From Kytococcus sedentarius DSM 20547 (GTDB lineage: Bacteria > Actinomycetota > Actinomycetes > Actinomycetales > Dermatophilaceae): a DNA stretch of 64,000 nt. A program made the translations under genes and the position numbers. The stretch covers positions 930,001 to 994,000 of the forward strand of contig NC_013169.1 in the NCBI RefSeq assembly GCF_000023925.1. Reading direction: 5' to 3'. Below, in pieces: positions 35,478 through 43,431 of this stretch; within the stretch, counting starts at the first letter, position 1, and each line of letters begins with the position of its first letter. The notes under the pieces are model-generated. The model saw only the letters and a list, made by a program, of their open reading frames with translations. It was not told the DNA's origin and ran no database searches.

Positions 35478-36353
35478 TCACGACTCGCGCGTGCCCTGGT
35501 GGAAGCGCTGGCGCCAGCGGCTCGACTCCCTGACCCAGAGCGACGACCGCACCGTGGCCCCCGAGGCAGCGACGCACCGCCACAGCAGCAGGATCGTGTC
35601 GGCGTCCAGGTGGGTGGTGCTGAGCACCTCGAGCTCGACCGGCTCGGACAGCGGACCGATCTCGGCCAGCAACTCCTCCCGGGTCCACACGCGGCCGGAG
35701 GCGCCGACCTCGTACCAGTCGGCGTGCAGCAGGGCGGCGACTTCCGCAGGGTCGGTGCGGGTGCCGTCCGCCAGCAGCGAGCGCTCCAGCGCAAGCACGG
35801 TCTCCTCATCGGATGCGGGGAGGTCCTCGAAGAGGGTCGGTGCGGCGTCGTCCGAGCGGGCGCCGGCCGTCGCGGTGGGGTGGTGCGCGGACGCCCCGGA
35901 GAACCCCGGGCCCGGGTCCGGTTCGGCCCCGCGCTGGTGGGCGAGGGCGGCGTTGCGTGCGCGCTCGTCGGCCGCCTCGTTCAGGGCGTGCCCGGCGTGA
36001 CCCTTCACCCACTCGAAGGTGACCCGCCGCCCCTGCATGGCCTCGTCGAGGGCCTTGACCAGGTCGATGTTCATGACCGGCTTGCCGTCGGCCTTCTTCC
36101 AGCCCTTGCGCTTCCAGGCCGGGGTCCACTTGGAGATGACGTTGATGGCGTACTGACTGTCGCAGAGCACGTGCAGGTCGTCGTCGAGGTGGGCGGTCTG
36201 CTGCAGCAGGTCGAGCACGGCCATGAGCTCGCCCATGTTGTTGGTGCCGTGCGGCCAGCCCCCGGCCGCCCAGCAGTCGTCGTCGACGTACCAGGCCCAG
36301 CCCGCCGGGCCGGGGTTGCCGAGTGCGGAGCCGTCTGCTGCTGCGGTGATCAC
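35478..36353 (-). CDS. rnhA: Ribonuclease HI fused to a DUF4440/SnoaL-like C-terminal domain
   Basis: A 291-residue protein. Residues 1-150 form a complete RNase HI domain that degrades the RNA of RNA-DNA hybrids. The four catalytic acids are visible: Asp in ITAAADGSALGNPGPAGWAW, Glu in GTNNMGELMAVLDLLQQ, Asp in HVLCDSQYAINVISKW, and Asp in LNEAADERARNAAL. After a Pro/Ala-rich linker (about 155-185), residues 190-291 resemble DUF4440/NTF2-like proteins: ALERSLLADGTRTDPAEVAA, LLHADWYEVGASGRVWTREE, and TILLLWRCVAASG at the end. The start is taken as GTG 36353 because it directly precedes the conserved first strand. The gene is divergent from the amidohydrolase. Confidence 0.88.
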   Translation of the reverse strand: MITAAADGSALGNPGPAGWAWYVDDDCWAAGGWPHGTNNMGELMAVLDLLQQTAHLDDDLHVLCDSQYAINVISKWTPAWKRKGWKKADGKPVMNIDLVKALDEAMQGRRVTFEWVKGHAGHALNEAADERARNAALAHQRGAEPDPGPGFSGASAHHPTATAGARSDDAAPTLFEDLPASDEETVLALERSLLADGTRTDPAEVAALLHADWYEVGASGRVWTREELLAEIGPLSEPVELEVLSTTHLDADTILLLWRCVAASGATVRSSLWVRESSRWRQRFHQGTRES

Positions 36354-36445
36354 GGGCGTGATGCTCTCACGGACCGGCCTCCGGCCGCGGGTCCAAGGCC
36401 CTTCACGGGTCCGCCCCGGCGACTGCGGCCCGGACCGCCGGCGGC

Positions 36446-36451
36446 TACCGT
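36446..36451 (+). promoter_or_regulatory. -10 box of leaderless amidohydrolase gene
   Basis: TACCGT, six bases before ATG 36458. Confidence 0.55.
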
Positions 36452-36457
36452 TCGAAG

Positions 36458-37978
36458 ATGACCGACCTCTTGGTGACCGACGTCCGCATCGTGTCGCTTG
36501 ATGGGGGTGACCGGCCCGGCTCAGCACCGACCGAGCCGGTCGACCTGCTCGTCCGCGACGGCCGGGTGGCCGAGGTCGGCCCCGGCCTCGAGCGAGCCTC
36601 CGGGGTGCCGGAGCTGGCCGGCCGGGGCCGCTGGGTGGTGCCGGGGCTGTGGGACCACCACGTCCACGTGGGCCAGTGGGGTGCCACGCAGCAGCGGCTC
36701 GACCTCGCGCCGGCTACCTCTGCCCGCGACGTCGTCGGCCGGGTGGCCGAGCGCCTGCGCTCCGGCGAGCCCCTCCCGGAGACCGGGGTGCTGGTGGGCT
36801 GGGGGCACCGCTCGGCGCAGTGGGACGAGGAGCCCACGGTCGCGATGCTCGATGAGGTGACCGGCGAGGTGCCGGTCGTCCTCATCAGCGGTGACGGCCA
36901 CCACGGCTGGTTGAACACGCCCGCGCTCCGCCTGCTCGACGGCCCGCAGACCATCGGCGTGGTGCAGGAGGCCCAGTGGTTCCCCCTGTACGACCGGCTG
37001 GGGAGGATCCCCGGCGCCGCCGAGGTGGCCGAGCACGGTGTGGCCCGCGCCATCAGTGACGCCCTGGCCGTGGGCGTCGTTGGCCTGACGGACCTCGAGA
37101 TGGGCCGTCCCTGGGAGGACTGGCGCCGCCGCGTCGACCTCGGACAGCCGATGGTCCGCGTGCGCACCGGTGTCTACGCCGAGGAGCTGCAGGGCGTGCT
37201 CGATGCGGGGATGCGCACCGGGGAGGCGATCGAGGGGACCGACGGGCTGGTGACCATGGGCCCGCTGAAGATCATCAGTGACGGGTCGCTCAACACCCGC
37301 ACCGCGTGGTGCCGAGAGCCCTACGCGGACGCCCACCGTCTGGCGCACCCGTGCGGCGCGCCGAACCTGACCCGCCAGGAGATGCACGAGCTGATGGCCG
37401 CCGGCCACGCAGGGGGGCTGGAGATGGCGATCCACGCCATCGGGGACGCCGCGGTGGGCCAGGCCCTGGCCGCTTTCGCGAAGACCGGGGCGCGGGGTGG
37501 CATCGAGCACGCCCAGCTGATCGGGGAGGTCGACCTGCCGCTGTGGTCCTCGCTACCGGTGCGCGCGAGCGTTCAGCCGGCGCACCTGCTGGACGACCGC
37601 TCGGTCACCGAGCAGTGCTGGCCGGACCGCACGGGGCGCATCTTCCCCCTGCGGCGCTTCGCCGACCACGGCATCGAGATGGCGATGGGGTCGGACGCGC
37701 CGGTGAGCCCGCTCGACCCGTGGCTGGAGCTGGGCGCCGCCGTCCACCGGGGCCCGGTCGATGGGGCGTCCTGGCACCCTGAGCTCGCGCTCACCCCGGC
37801 CGAGGCGCTGGCCGCGTCCGTCGACGGTCAGCGGGTGCGGGCCGGTGCGCGGGGCGACCTCGTGCTGCTCGACGCCGACCCGCTGGCGGGCGACGACTCC
37901 GCGGCGCAGGCCGAGGCGCTGCGCACCATGGGGGTCTCGGCCACGGTGCTGGGCGGCCTGGTGGTCCACGGCGAGTGA
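36458..37978 (+). CDS. Amidohydrolase family protein (family 3, YtcJ-like)
   Basis: Metal-dependent hydrolase of 506 residues. The N-terminal beta-sandwich is followed by VVPGLWDHHVHVGQWG with the HxH metal pair, SGDGHHGWLNTPALRLLDGP, MAIHAIGDAAVGQALAAF and GGIEHAQLIGE with further His ligands, and MAMGSDAPVSPLDPWLELGA with the catalytic Asp. The substrate cannot be deduced; YtcJ relatives include N-substituted formamide deformylases. The start is fixed by the TACCGT box. It is a single-gene transcript that ends before the thiolase promoter. Confidence 0.88.
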   Translation: MTDLLVTDVRIVSLDGGDRPGSAPTEPVDLLVRDGRVAEVGPGLERASGVPELAGRGRWVVPGLWDHHVHVGQWGATQQRLDLAPATSARDVVGRVAERLRSGEPLPETGVLVGWGHRSAQWDEEPTVAMLDEVTGEVPVVLISGDGHHGWLNTPALRLLDGPQTIGVVQEAQWFPLYDRLGRIPGAAEVAEHGVARAISDALAVGVVGLTDLEMGRPWEDWRRRVDLGQPMVRVRTGVYAEELQGVLDAGMRTGEAIEGTDGLVTMGPLKIISDGSLNTRTAWCREPYADAHRLAHPCGAPNLTRQEMHELMAAGHAGGLEMAIHAIGDAAVGQALAAFAKTGARGGIEHAQLIGEVDLPLWSSLPVRASVQPAHLLDDRSVTEQCWPDRTGRIFPLRRFADHGIEMAMGSDAPVSPLDPWLELGAAVHRGPVDGASWHPELALTPAEALAASVDGQRVRAGARGDLVLLDADPLAGDDSAAQAEALRTMGVSATVLGGLVVHGE

Positions 37979-38006
37979 CCCCGGTGTGGCCGGGACCACA
38001 GGCCAG

Positions 38007-38012
38007 TAGGCT
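38007..38012 (+). promoter_or_regulatory. -10 box of the thiolase promoter
   Basis: TAGGCT, giving a leader of about 40 bases before ATG 38058. Confidence 0.45.
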
Positions 38013-38057
38013 TCGGCACAGCGTCACCCGAGCCCGTCAGACCCTGTGGAGGAAACC

Positions 38058-39260
38058 ATGTCCGAGAACACCACCGTCATCGTCTCCGGTGCCCGTACCC
38101 CGATGGGCCGCATGCAGGGCGCCCTGGGCAGCCTGTCCGGCGCCGAGCTGGGTGGCCACGCCATCGCCGCGGCGCTCGAGCGGGGCAAGGTCGACCCCGC
38201 ATCGGTCGACTACGTGATCATGGGCCAGGTGCTCACCGCCGGCGCCGGGCAGATCCCGGCGCGCCAGGCCGCCGTGAACGCCGGCATCTCGATGGACGTC
38301 CCGGCGCTGACGATCAACAAGGTGTGCCTCTCGGGGCTGGACGCGATCGCGCTGGCCGACCAGACCATCCGCGCCGGGGAGTTCGAGTGCGTCGTGGCCG
38401 GCGGCCAGGAGTCCATGACGAACGCCCCGCACCTGCTGCCGAAGTCCCGTGGCGGGTTCAAGTACGGCGACGTCACGCTCAAGGACCACATGGACCTCGA
38501 CGGCCTGTGGGACGCCTTCACCGACCAGGCGATGGGGGGTCTCACCGAGTCCGCCAACCGCGAGGACCGGGGCGGTGAGCTGACCCGCGAGGAGCAGGAC
38601 GCCTTCGCCGCCCAGTCCCACCAGCGCGCAGCCGCGGCCACCGAGAAGGGCATCTTCCCCGAGGAGATCACCCCGGTGAGCGTGCCGCAGCGCAAGGGCG
38701 ACCCCCTCGAGGTCACCACCGACGAGGGCATCCGCCCCGACACGACCCCGGAGTCCCTCGCGAAGCTGCGCCCGGCCTTCAGCCCCGAGGGCACCATCAC
38801 CGCGGGCTCGGCCTCGCAGATCTCCGATGGCGCCGCCGCCGTGGTGGTCATGAAGAAGTCCGCTGCCGAGGCCGCCGGCTTGGAGTGGATCGCCGAGATC
38901 GGGGCCCACGGCGTGGTCTCCGGCCCGGACTCCAGCCTGCAGCTGCAGCCGGCCAACGCCATCCGCGCCGCCCTGGCCAAGGAGGGCCTGTCGGTCGAGG
39001 ACGTGGACCTGTTCGAGATCAACGAGGCCTTCGCCGCTGTCGGCATCGCCAGTGCCAAGGACCTGGGCGTGAGCGAGGACATCGTCAACGTCAACGGTGG
39101 CGCGATCGCCCTGGGCCACCCCATCGGCATGTCGGGTGCGCGGCTCGTCCTCAGCTTGGCCATGGAGCTCAAGCGTCGCGGCGGCGGCGTGGGCGTCGCG
39201 GCCCTCTGTGGTGGTGGCGGTCAGGGTGACGCCCTGGTCGTCCGCGTGCCGAAGGCCTGA
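38058..39260 (+). CDS. Acetyl-CoA C-acetyltransferase (thiolase)
   Basis: Thiolase of 400 residues that condenses or cleaves acetoacetyl-CoA and longer 3-ketoacyl-CoAs. Catalytic residues are visible: the nucleophile Cys in [19 protein letters not shown], the His in [20 protein letters not shown], and the second Cys in [18 protein letters not shown] 38058 is preceded by TGGAGGA (38047-38053). It could serve beta-oxidation, ketone body use or the last step of phenylacetate catabolism; the neighbours do not decide. A thiamine-binding protein gene follows after seven bases and is probably co-transcribed. Confidence 0.95.
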   Translation: MSENTTVIVSGARTPMGRMQGALGSLSGAELGGHAIAAALERGKVDPASVDYVIMGQVLTAGAGQIPARQAAVNAGISMDVPALTINKVCLSGLDAIALADQTIRAGEFECVVAGGQESMTNAPHLLPKSRGGFKYGDVTLKDHMDLDGLWDAFTDQAMGGLTESANREDRGGELTREEQDAFAAQSHQRAAAATEKGIFPEEITPVSVPQRKGDPLEVTTDEGIRPDTTPESLAKLRPAFSPEGTITAGSASQISDGAAAVVVMKKSAAEAAGLEWIAEIGAHGVVSGPDSSLQLQPANAIRAALAKEGLSVEDVDLFEINEAFAAVGIASAKDLGVSEDIVNVNGGAIALGHPIGMSGARLVLSLAMELKRRGGGVGVAALCGGGGQGDALVVRVPKA

Positions 39261-39267
39261 GGCGCCG

Positions 39268-39570
39268 ATGCTGGTCGCATTCAGCATCGCCCCGTCGTCC
39301 GAGGGCCCGGACGGCGGGGTGAGTGAGGCCGTGGCCCGGGCGGTCCGCATCGTGCGCGCCTCCGGACTGCCCAACCACACGGACTCGATGTTCACGACCC
39401 TCGAGGGGGAGTGGGACGAGTGCATGGCCGTCATCAAGGAGTGCGTGGACGTGCTCTCGGCCGAGTCGCCCCGGGTGTCGCTGGTGCTCAAGGCCGACAT
39501 CCGCCCCGGGTTCACCGGCCAGCTGGAGGCAAAGGTGCAGCGCGTGGAACGGCATCTGGCCGGGGAGTGA
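39268..39570 (+). CDS. MTH1187/YkoF-type thiamine-binding family protein
   Basis: A small 100-residue ferredoxin-like-fold protein: MLVAFSIAPSSEGPDGGVSE, then AVRIVRASGLPNHTDSMFTT, then LEGEWDECMAVIKECVDVLS and SLVLKADIRPGF. This pattern matches the MTH1187 (DUF77) group, whose members bind thiamine or related molecules; the role in this organism is unknown. The ATG at 39268 lies eight bases after the thiolase stop, with GAGG overlapping the stop region as a possible ribosome site. Confidence 0.85.
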   Translation: MLVAFSIAPSSEGPDGGVSEAVARAVRIVRASGLPNHTDSMFTTLEGEWDECMAVIKECVDVLSAESPRVSLVLKADIRPGFTGQLEAKVQRVERHLAGE

Positions 39571-39578
39571 AGAGGGTA

Positions 39579-39606
39579 TTGACGGGGGGGTAGGCGGGTC
39601 TACGGT
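39579..39606 (+). promoter_or_regulatory. Promoter of the lipoprotein/ABC transporter unit
   Basis: TTGACG (39579-39584), 16 bases, TACGGT (39601-39606): one of the best sigma-A type promoters in the window. It gives a leader of about 60 bases to ATG 39676. Confidence 0.7.
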
Positions 39607-39675
39607 CATGAGGTCGGCCAAGGGTGATCCACAACACGCCTTGGACGGGTGTGGCTGTCACAGGGAGAGAGTCAG

Positions 39676-39729
39676 ATGAGCACTTCGACCAACGGCACGA
39701 TGAGGAGTGCAGGTGCCAGCTGCGCTTGA
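39676..39729 (+). CDS. 17-residue micro-ORF overlapping the lipoprotein start
   Basis: ATG 39676 has the best ribosome site in the leader (GGGAGAGA, about 39662-39669) and encodes MSTSTNGTMRSAGASCA before TGA 39727-39729. It overlaps the GTG start of the lipoprotein (39713) in another frame. Two readings are possible: a coupling or leader peptide, or the true start of the lipoprotein broken by a one-base frameshift, since a shift near 39724 would fuse it to the signal peptide. Nothing else is recognised in it. Confidence 0.45.
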   Translation: MSTSTNGTMRSAGASCA

Positions 39730-40408
39730 GAAATCCACTCGTGCTGGCCGTGCCCTGATGGTCGCGGTCAGCACGGGTGTGGTGGCGCTGACCGGCTGCT
39801 CTGGGGGCCAGGTCGATGAGCCATCTTCCGACGCCGAAGCGTCGGCTGCCGCGGAGAAGGCCCACTGGGAAGAGGCGGGGAAGCAGTTGGCGGAATACTA
39901 CGAACTATCTGACCCTCCAGAGGTCGAGGTAGTCCGCTACGTCGCGACTGAGGAACTTGATGAGGTGCTGACACAGTGCTTGCGGGAGTCGGGGTGGTCG
40001 GTCGACTCGGGTGGTGGGGTTGACGTTCCGGAGGGACAGGAATCCAAGTACAAAGAGGCGCAGTACGTGTGCGCCCAGATGTACCCGACGCCGGCGCGGT
40101 ACGACCAGGAGTGGGGCGATGACCAGTTGCGCCAGCAGTACGCGTGGACGACCGAGTTCGTGGTGCCGTGCCTGGAAGAGGCGGGTCACCCGATCACGAA
40201 CATTCCCAGCGAGTCGGTGTTCCTGGAGAGGTGGACCAGCGAGAGGCCGTTCTTTCCGTTCGAGCAGGTCCAGATTCCAGGTGGTGGTTCGGCCGAGCAG
40301 TTCAACAAGGCGTGGAACGACCTCGAAGCGCAGTGCCCACAGATGATGCCGGGCTCCGTGATGTGGGACGGCGTCTCCATCGAGGAGTGGAAGGCGCAGC
40401 GGGGGTGA
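39713..40408 (+). CDS. Putative lipoprotein of unknown function
   Basis: A 231-residue secreted protein with a lipoprotein signal: basic start, hydrophobic ALMVAVSTGVVALTG, then the lipobox Cys in LTGCSGG. The mature part has four more cysteines (VLTQCLRES, YVCAQM, VVPCLEEAG, AQCPQMM), probably forming disulfides, and is rich in Glu, Trp and Tyr. I chose GTG 39713, five bases after GAGGAG; GTG 39707 overlaps that site. No family is recognised. It is followed without a gap by an adaptor, an ATPase and a permease, so it likely works with that transporter. Codon choice here is less biased (GAA, GGT, CGT more frequent) than in neighbours, hinting at acquisition. Confidence 0.75.
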   Translation: MPAALEKSTRAGRALMVAVSTGVVALTGCSGGQVDEPSSDAEASAAAEKAHWEEAGKQLAEYYELSDPPEVEVVRYVATEELDEVLTQCLRESGWSVDSGGGVDVPEGQESKYKEAQYVCAQMYPTPARYDQEWGDDQLRQQYAWTTEFVVPCLEEAGHPITNIPSESVFLERWTSERPFFPFEQVQIPGGGSAEQFNKAWNDLEAQCPQMMPGSVMWDGVSIEEWKAQRG

Positions 40409-41496
40409 CCACTGAGCCAGGGGGACACCCTGTTCGGTGGGGATGGCGCCTCGCCGCGGCTGTGGCTTTGCTCTTGTCTGGTGCGGCAGTGGCCTGGGCG
40501 GCCCTCACCGTGCTGCGCCCCGCCGAGGACCCGCTGGAGGCACCGGCCGCGACGGTGGTGCCGGTGAAACAGGGGGAGATCGGCTCCTCGATCTCGTTGA
40601 ACACCACCGCCCAGTGGACCACGACCCCGTTGGGCATCAACCGAGCCTCCGGCGTCGTCACGCGCGTGGTGGTGGAGGCCGGGGACGAGGTCAGCGCGGG
40701 GGACGTGTTGTACGAGGTCGAACTGCGCCCCGTGACCATCGCCGAGGGGAAGGTGCCCGCGTTCCGGAAGATCGGGGCAGGCACGGAAGGCGCCGACGTG
40801 AAGCAGCTCCAGCAGCTTCTGATGCAGGGCGGTCACTTCGCCGGGACCGTCGATGGCACCGCCGGCAAGGACACGGTGCAGGCGATCCGCGCCTGGCAGA
40901 GGTCCCAGGGCATCGATGCCACCGGTGTCGTCGGCCCAGGCGACGTCATCTACGTGCCGTCCCTCCCGGCCCGCGTGACGCTCGACACCGAGGTCGTCCG
41001 CACTGGCGCCACCCTCAGCGGTGGGGAGGAGGCTCTCCAGGGACTCCCGGCTGCACCCTCGTTCGAGATGCCGGTGACCACGGCGCAGGCGGCCATGGTG
41101 CCCACGGGCGCGCGGGTGAACATCACCTCGCCCGAGGGGGACGCCTGGTCAGCCACCGCGGGCGGTCAGTCCGTGGACGAGGGCTCCGGAACGGTCCACA
41201 TCACCCTCGACAGCCTCGATGAGGGGCCCGTCTGCGCCGACCAGTGCGCCCAGGTGCCGGTGACCGGACAGTCCTCCCTGCGCTCGGAGATCATCACCGT
41301 CCAGGAGGTGAGCGGGCTCGTGGTCCCGTCCTCGGCCCTCATCACCGAGGCCGGTGGTCAGACGGCGGTGATCGATGAGGCCGGCAGCCGTCTCCCGGTG
41401 GAGGTCACCGCATCGGCCAAGGGGATGTCGGTCATCTCGGGCGTGGACGCCGGGACGAAGGTGCAGGTACCCGCACAGCGGGCGGCGCAGGAATGA
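40405..41496 (+). CDS. Membrane adaptor with peptidoglycan-binding domain (efflux periplasmic adaptor-like)
   Basis: A 363-residue protein with one N-terminal span (LAAAVALLLSGAAVAWAALT), then a lipoyl/barrel hairpin region (SGVVTRVVVEAGDEVSAGDV). A PG_binding_1 domain follows at residues 125-180 (GADVKQLQQLLMQGGHFAGT and TVQAIRAWQRSQGIDATGVV). The C-terminal part looks like the beta-barrel and membrane-proximal regions of HlyD/MacA-type adaptors (VSGLVVPSSALITEAGGQTA). It may tether the transporter to the wall. GTG 40405 overlaps the lipoprotein stop; the stop overlaps the ATPase start. Confidence 0.85.
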   Translation: MTTEPGGHPVRWGWRLAAAVALLLSGAAVAWAALTVLRPAEDPLEAPAATVVPVKQGEIGSSISLNTTAQWTTTPLGINRASGVVTRVVVEAGDEVSAGDVLYEVELRPVTIAEGKVPAFRKIGAGTEGADVKQLQQLLMQGGHFAGTVDGTAGKDTVQAIRAWQRSQGIDATGVVGPGDVIYVPSLPARVTLDTEVVRTGATLSGGEEALQGLPAAPSFEMPVTTAQAAMVPTGARVNITSPEGDAWSATAGGQSVDEGSGTVHITLDSLDEGPVCADQCAQVPVTGQSSLRSEIITVQEVSGLVVPSSALITEAGGQTAVIDEAGSRLPVEVTASAKGMSVISGVDAGTKVQVPAQRAAQE

Positions 41497-42158
41497 GCAC
41501 CCGCGCCGGGTGGGACAGCCCGCCCCGGCTGGAGGCACGCGCACTGTCCTTCGGCTACACGCCGCAGGAGCCGCTCCTCCAGGAGTGGGACGCGGCCTTC
41601 GAGGCCGGGTCGATGACGGCGCTCACCGGACCGTCCGGGCGGGGGAAGTCGACGCTCATGTACCTGCTGGGCCTGATGCTGCGGCCCTCCTCCGGTGCCA
41701 TCCTGCTGGACGGCGTCGATGCGGTGCCGCGCAAGGACGCCGAGTTGGCCCGTCTGAGGGCCGAGAGGTTCGGCTTCGTCTTCCAGGACGCGGCCCTGGA
41801 CACCACGCGGACGGTGCTGGACAACGTCACCGAGACCGCGCTCTACCGCGGGGTCGCCCGCAGCACCGTGAGCGGCGCAGCGCGCGAGCTCATGGAGCGA
41901 TTCGGGGTCGACCTGCCCCCGGAGCGCAAGCCGGGGCAGGTGTCGGGCGGGCAGGCGCAGCGCATCGCCCTGTGCCGGGCGCTGCTCAACCAGCCGTCGG
42001 TGCTGCTGGCCGACGAGCCCACCGGAAACCTGGATCCCGCGAGCAGCGGGGTCGTAGTGGACGCCCTACGTCAGCACGCCTCGCGTGGGGCGGCGGTCGT
42101 CCTCGTCACGCACTCCCCGGAGCTCGCGGCGGCCTGCGACCGGGAGATTCGGTTGTGA
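41493..42158 (+). CDS. ABC transporter ATP-binding protein (MacB/LolD type)
   Basis: ATPase subunit of 221 residues. Walker A is GPSGRGKST (residues 46-54), where the usual Gly-Ser-Gly-Lys is Gly-Arg-Gly-Lys. The Q-loop is FGFVFQDAALDTTRTVLDNV, the signature is VSGGQAQRIALCRALLNQPS, Walker B is VLLADEPTGNLD, and the switch His is in VLVTHSPELAAAC. This is the pattern of the LolD/MacB group, which drives mechanotransmission rather than import. ATG 41493 overlaps the adaptor stop, and its stop overlaps the permease GTG. Confidence 0.93.
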   Translation: MSTRAGWDSPPRLEARALSFGYTPQEPLLQEWDAAFEAGSMTALTGPSGRGKSTLMYLLGLMLRPSSGAILLDGVDAVPRKDAELARLRAERFGFVFQDAALDTTRTVLDNVTETALYRGVARSTVSGAARELMERFGVDLPPERKPGQVSGGQAQRIALCRALLNQPSVLLADEPTGNLDPASSGVVVDALRQHASRGAAVVLVTHSPELAAACDREIRL

Positions 42159-43249
42159 TCAGGCTGGTCGTGCGGGAGGCCTTGGCGTCCGTGAGGTCGC
42201 AGCCCGTTCTCTCGGCGGTCACCGTAGTCATGGTCCTGGGCATGGTGCTGGCGGTGATGCTGACCACGGGACGGACCGTGGGCGCGGAGCAGCGGGTCCT
42301 GTCGACCATCGACTCCGAGGGGACCCGGACGATCGTCGTGCGGGCAGAGGCCGAGGCGGGTCTGACCAGCAGCGCCATCGACCGCATGAGCGGCATCGAG
42401 GGCATCGAGTGGCTCGGGGGCTTCTCCGCGGCGGTCGACGCCACGAACTCGGCGGTCCCAGAGGGCAAGACGACGCCGGTCCGATCGCTGTACGGAGGGG
42501 ACCTCGAGCGGCTCGGTGTGCCACCGGCATCGCCCATCCCGGGCGGGCTCGCGTGGGCGTCCCCGCAGGCCTTGCAGGACCTGGGCATGCCCGATGCCAG
42601 CGGAGGAGTCACGGCGACCTCCGGCACGTCCTACGGAGTGGCCGGTGAGCTCGACGTGCCCGACTTCCTGGAGGAGCTCGAACCCCTGGTGATCGTCCCC
42701 CAACCGGACGCCAGGGGGGACGAACGGTTGAGCACCATCGTGGTGATCGCCCGCACGCCGGAGCTGGTCCCCGCCGTCGGCGATGCCGTGATGTCGGTGG
42801 CCGCGGCAGATGACCCCTCCAAGCTCAGCCTGCAGACCAGCGAGAACCTCGCGGCCCTGCGGTCCCTCGTCGGAGGCCAGCTCGGGTCCTTCTCCCGGGG
42901 TCTTGTGCTCGCCTTGCTGGCTGTCACCGGTGGTCTGCTGGCCGTCCTGCTCTTCAGCCTGGTCATGATGCGCCGCAAGGACTTCGGCCGGCGCCGTGCG
43001 CTGGGTGCCAGCCGGGGCCTCATCGTGGGGTTGATCCTGGCGCAGACGGCCGTCCTGGCCGGGGTGGGTCTCATGCTCGGCGTGGACGTCTCCGTGGCGG
43101 TGCTGCTGGCCACGGCCGATCCCCTGCCCGGGGTGTCCTTCACGCTGGCGCTGTGCGTGCTGACACTGGCGACGGCTCTACTGTCTGCGATCCTTCCGGC
43201 GGTGGTGGCTAGCCGACGGGAACCCATCCGCGAGCTGCGCGTGCCCTGA
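42155..43249 (+). CDS. FtsX/MacB-like ABC transporter permease
   Basis: Membrane subunit of 364 residues. One span near the N-terminus (LSAVTVVMVLGMVLAVMLTT) is followed by an extracytoplasmic domain of about 210 residues and three C-terminal spans (GLVLALLAVTGGLLAVLLFS; LIVGLILAQTAVLAGVGLML; SFTLALCVLTLATALLSAIL). RRKDFGRRRALGASRGLIVG in the first cytoplasmic loop is the FtsX coupling motif. GTG 42155 overlaps the ATPase stop. Together with the adaptor and ATPase it forms a MacAB-like machine. The substrate may be a peptide, a lipid or the lipoprotein itself; this cannot be read from the sequence. Confidence 0.9.
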   Translation: MIRLVVREALASVRSQPVLSAVTVVMVLGMVLAVMLTTGRTVGAEQRVLSTIDSEGTRTIVVRAEAEAGLTSSAIDRMSGIEGIEWLGGFSAAVDATNSAVPEGKTTPVRSLYGGDLERLGVPPASPIPGGLAWASPQALQDLGMPDASGGVTATSGTSYGVAGELDVPDFLEELEPLVIVPQPDARGDERLSTIVVIARTPELVPAVGDAVMSVAAADDPSKLSLQTSENLAALRSLVGGQLGSFSRGLVLALLAVTGGLLAVLLFSLVMMRRKDFGRRRALGASRGLIVGLILAQTAVLAGVGLMLGVDVSVAVLLATADPLPGVSFTLALCVLTLATALLSAILPAVVASRREPIRELRVP

Positions 43250-43342
43250 GCGCCCCGCGGCCCGCCAGCCCAGCGGGCGAGGTCGGGCGGGCTCGATGCC
43301 GCCGGCGTGGCCCTCATCGAGGGGGCTGTGCCGGCGGCTGCG

Positions 43343-43348
43343 TATCGT
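43343..43348 (+). promoter_or_regulatory. -10 box upstream of the CnoX-like gene
   Basis: TATCGT, about 85 bases before ATG 43432. A minus-strand CGATGCGG copy lies between (43387-43394 region). Confidence 0.4.
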
Positions 43349-43431
43349 GGAGGCAGAACACATCCCCGGAGGGATTCCCGCACGCTCCCGCATCGATGCC
43401 GGCCCTGGTCCCGGGCCGCCCAGGAGGAAAC

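Noticed and set aside
39707-39712. GTG 39707 as the lipoprotein start.
   Set aside because: It overlaps the only ribosome site, GAGGAG; GTG 39713 has proper spacing.
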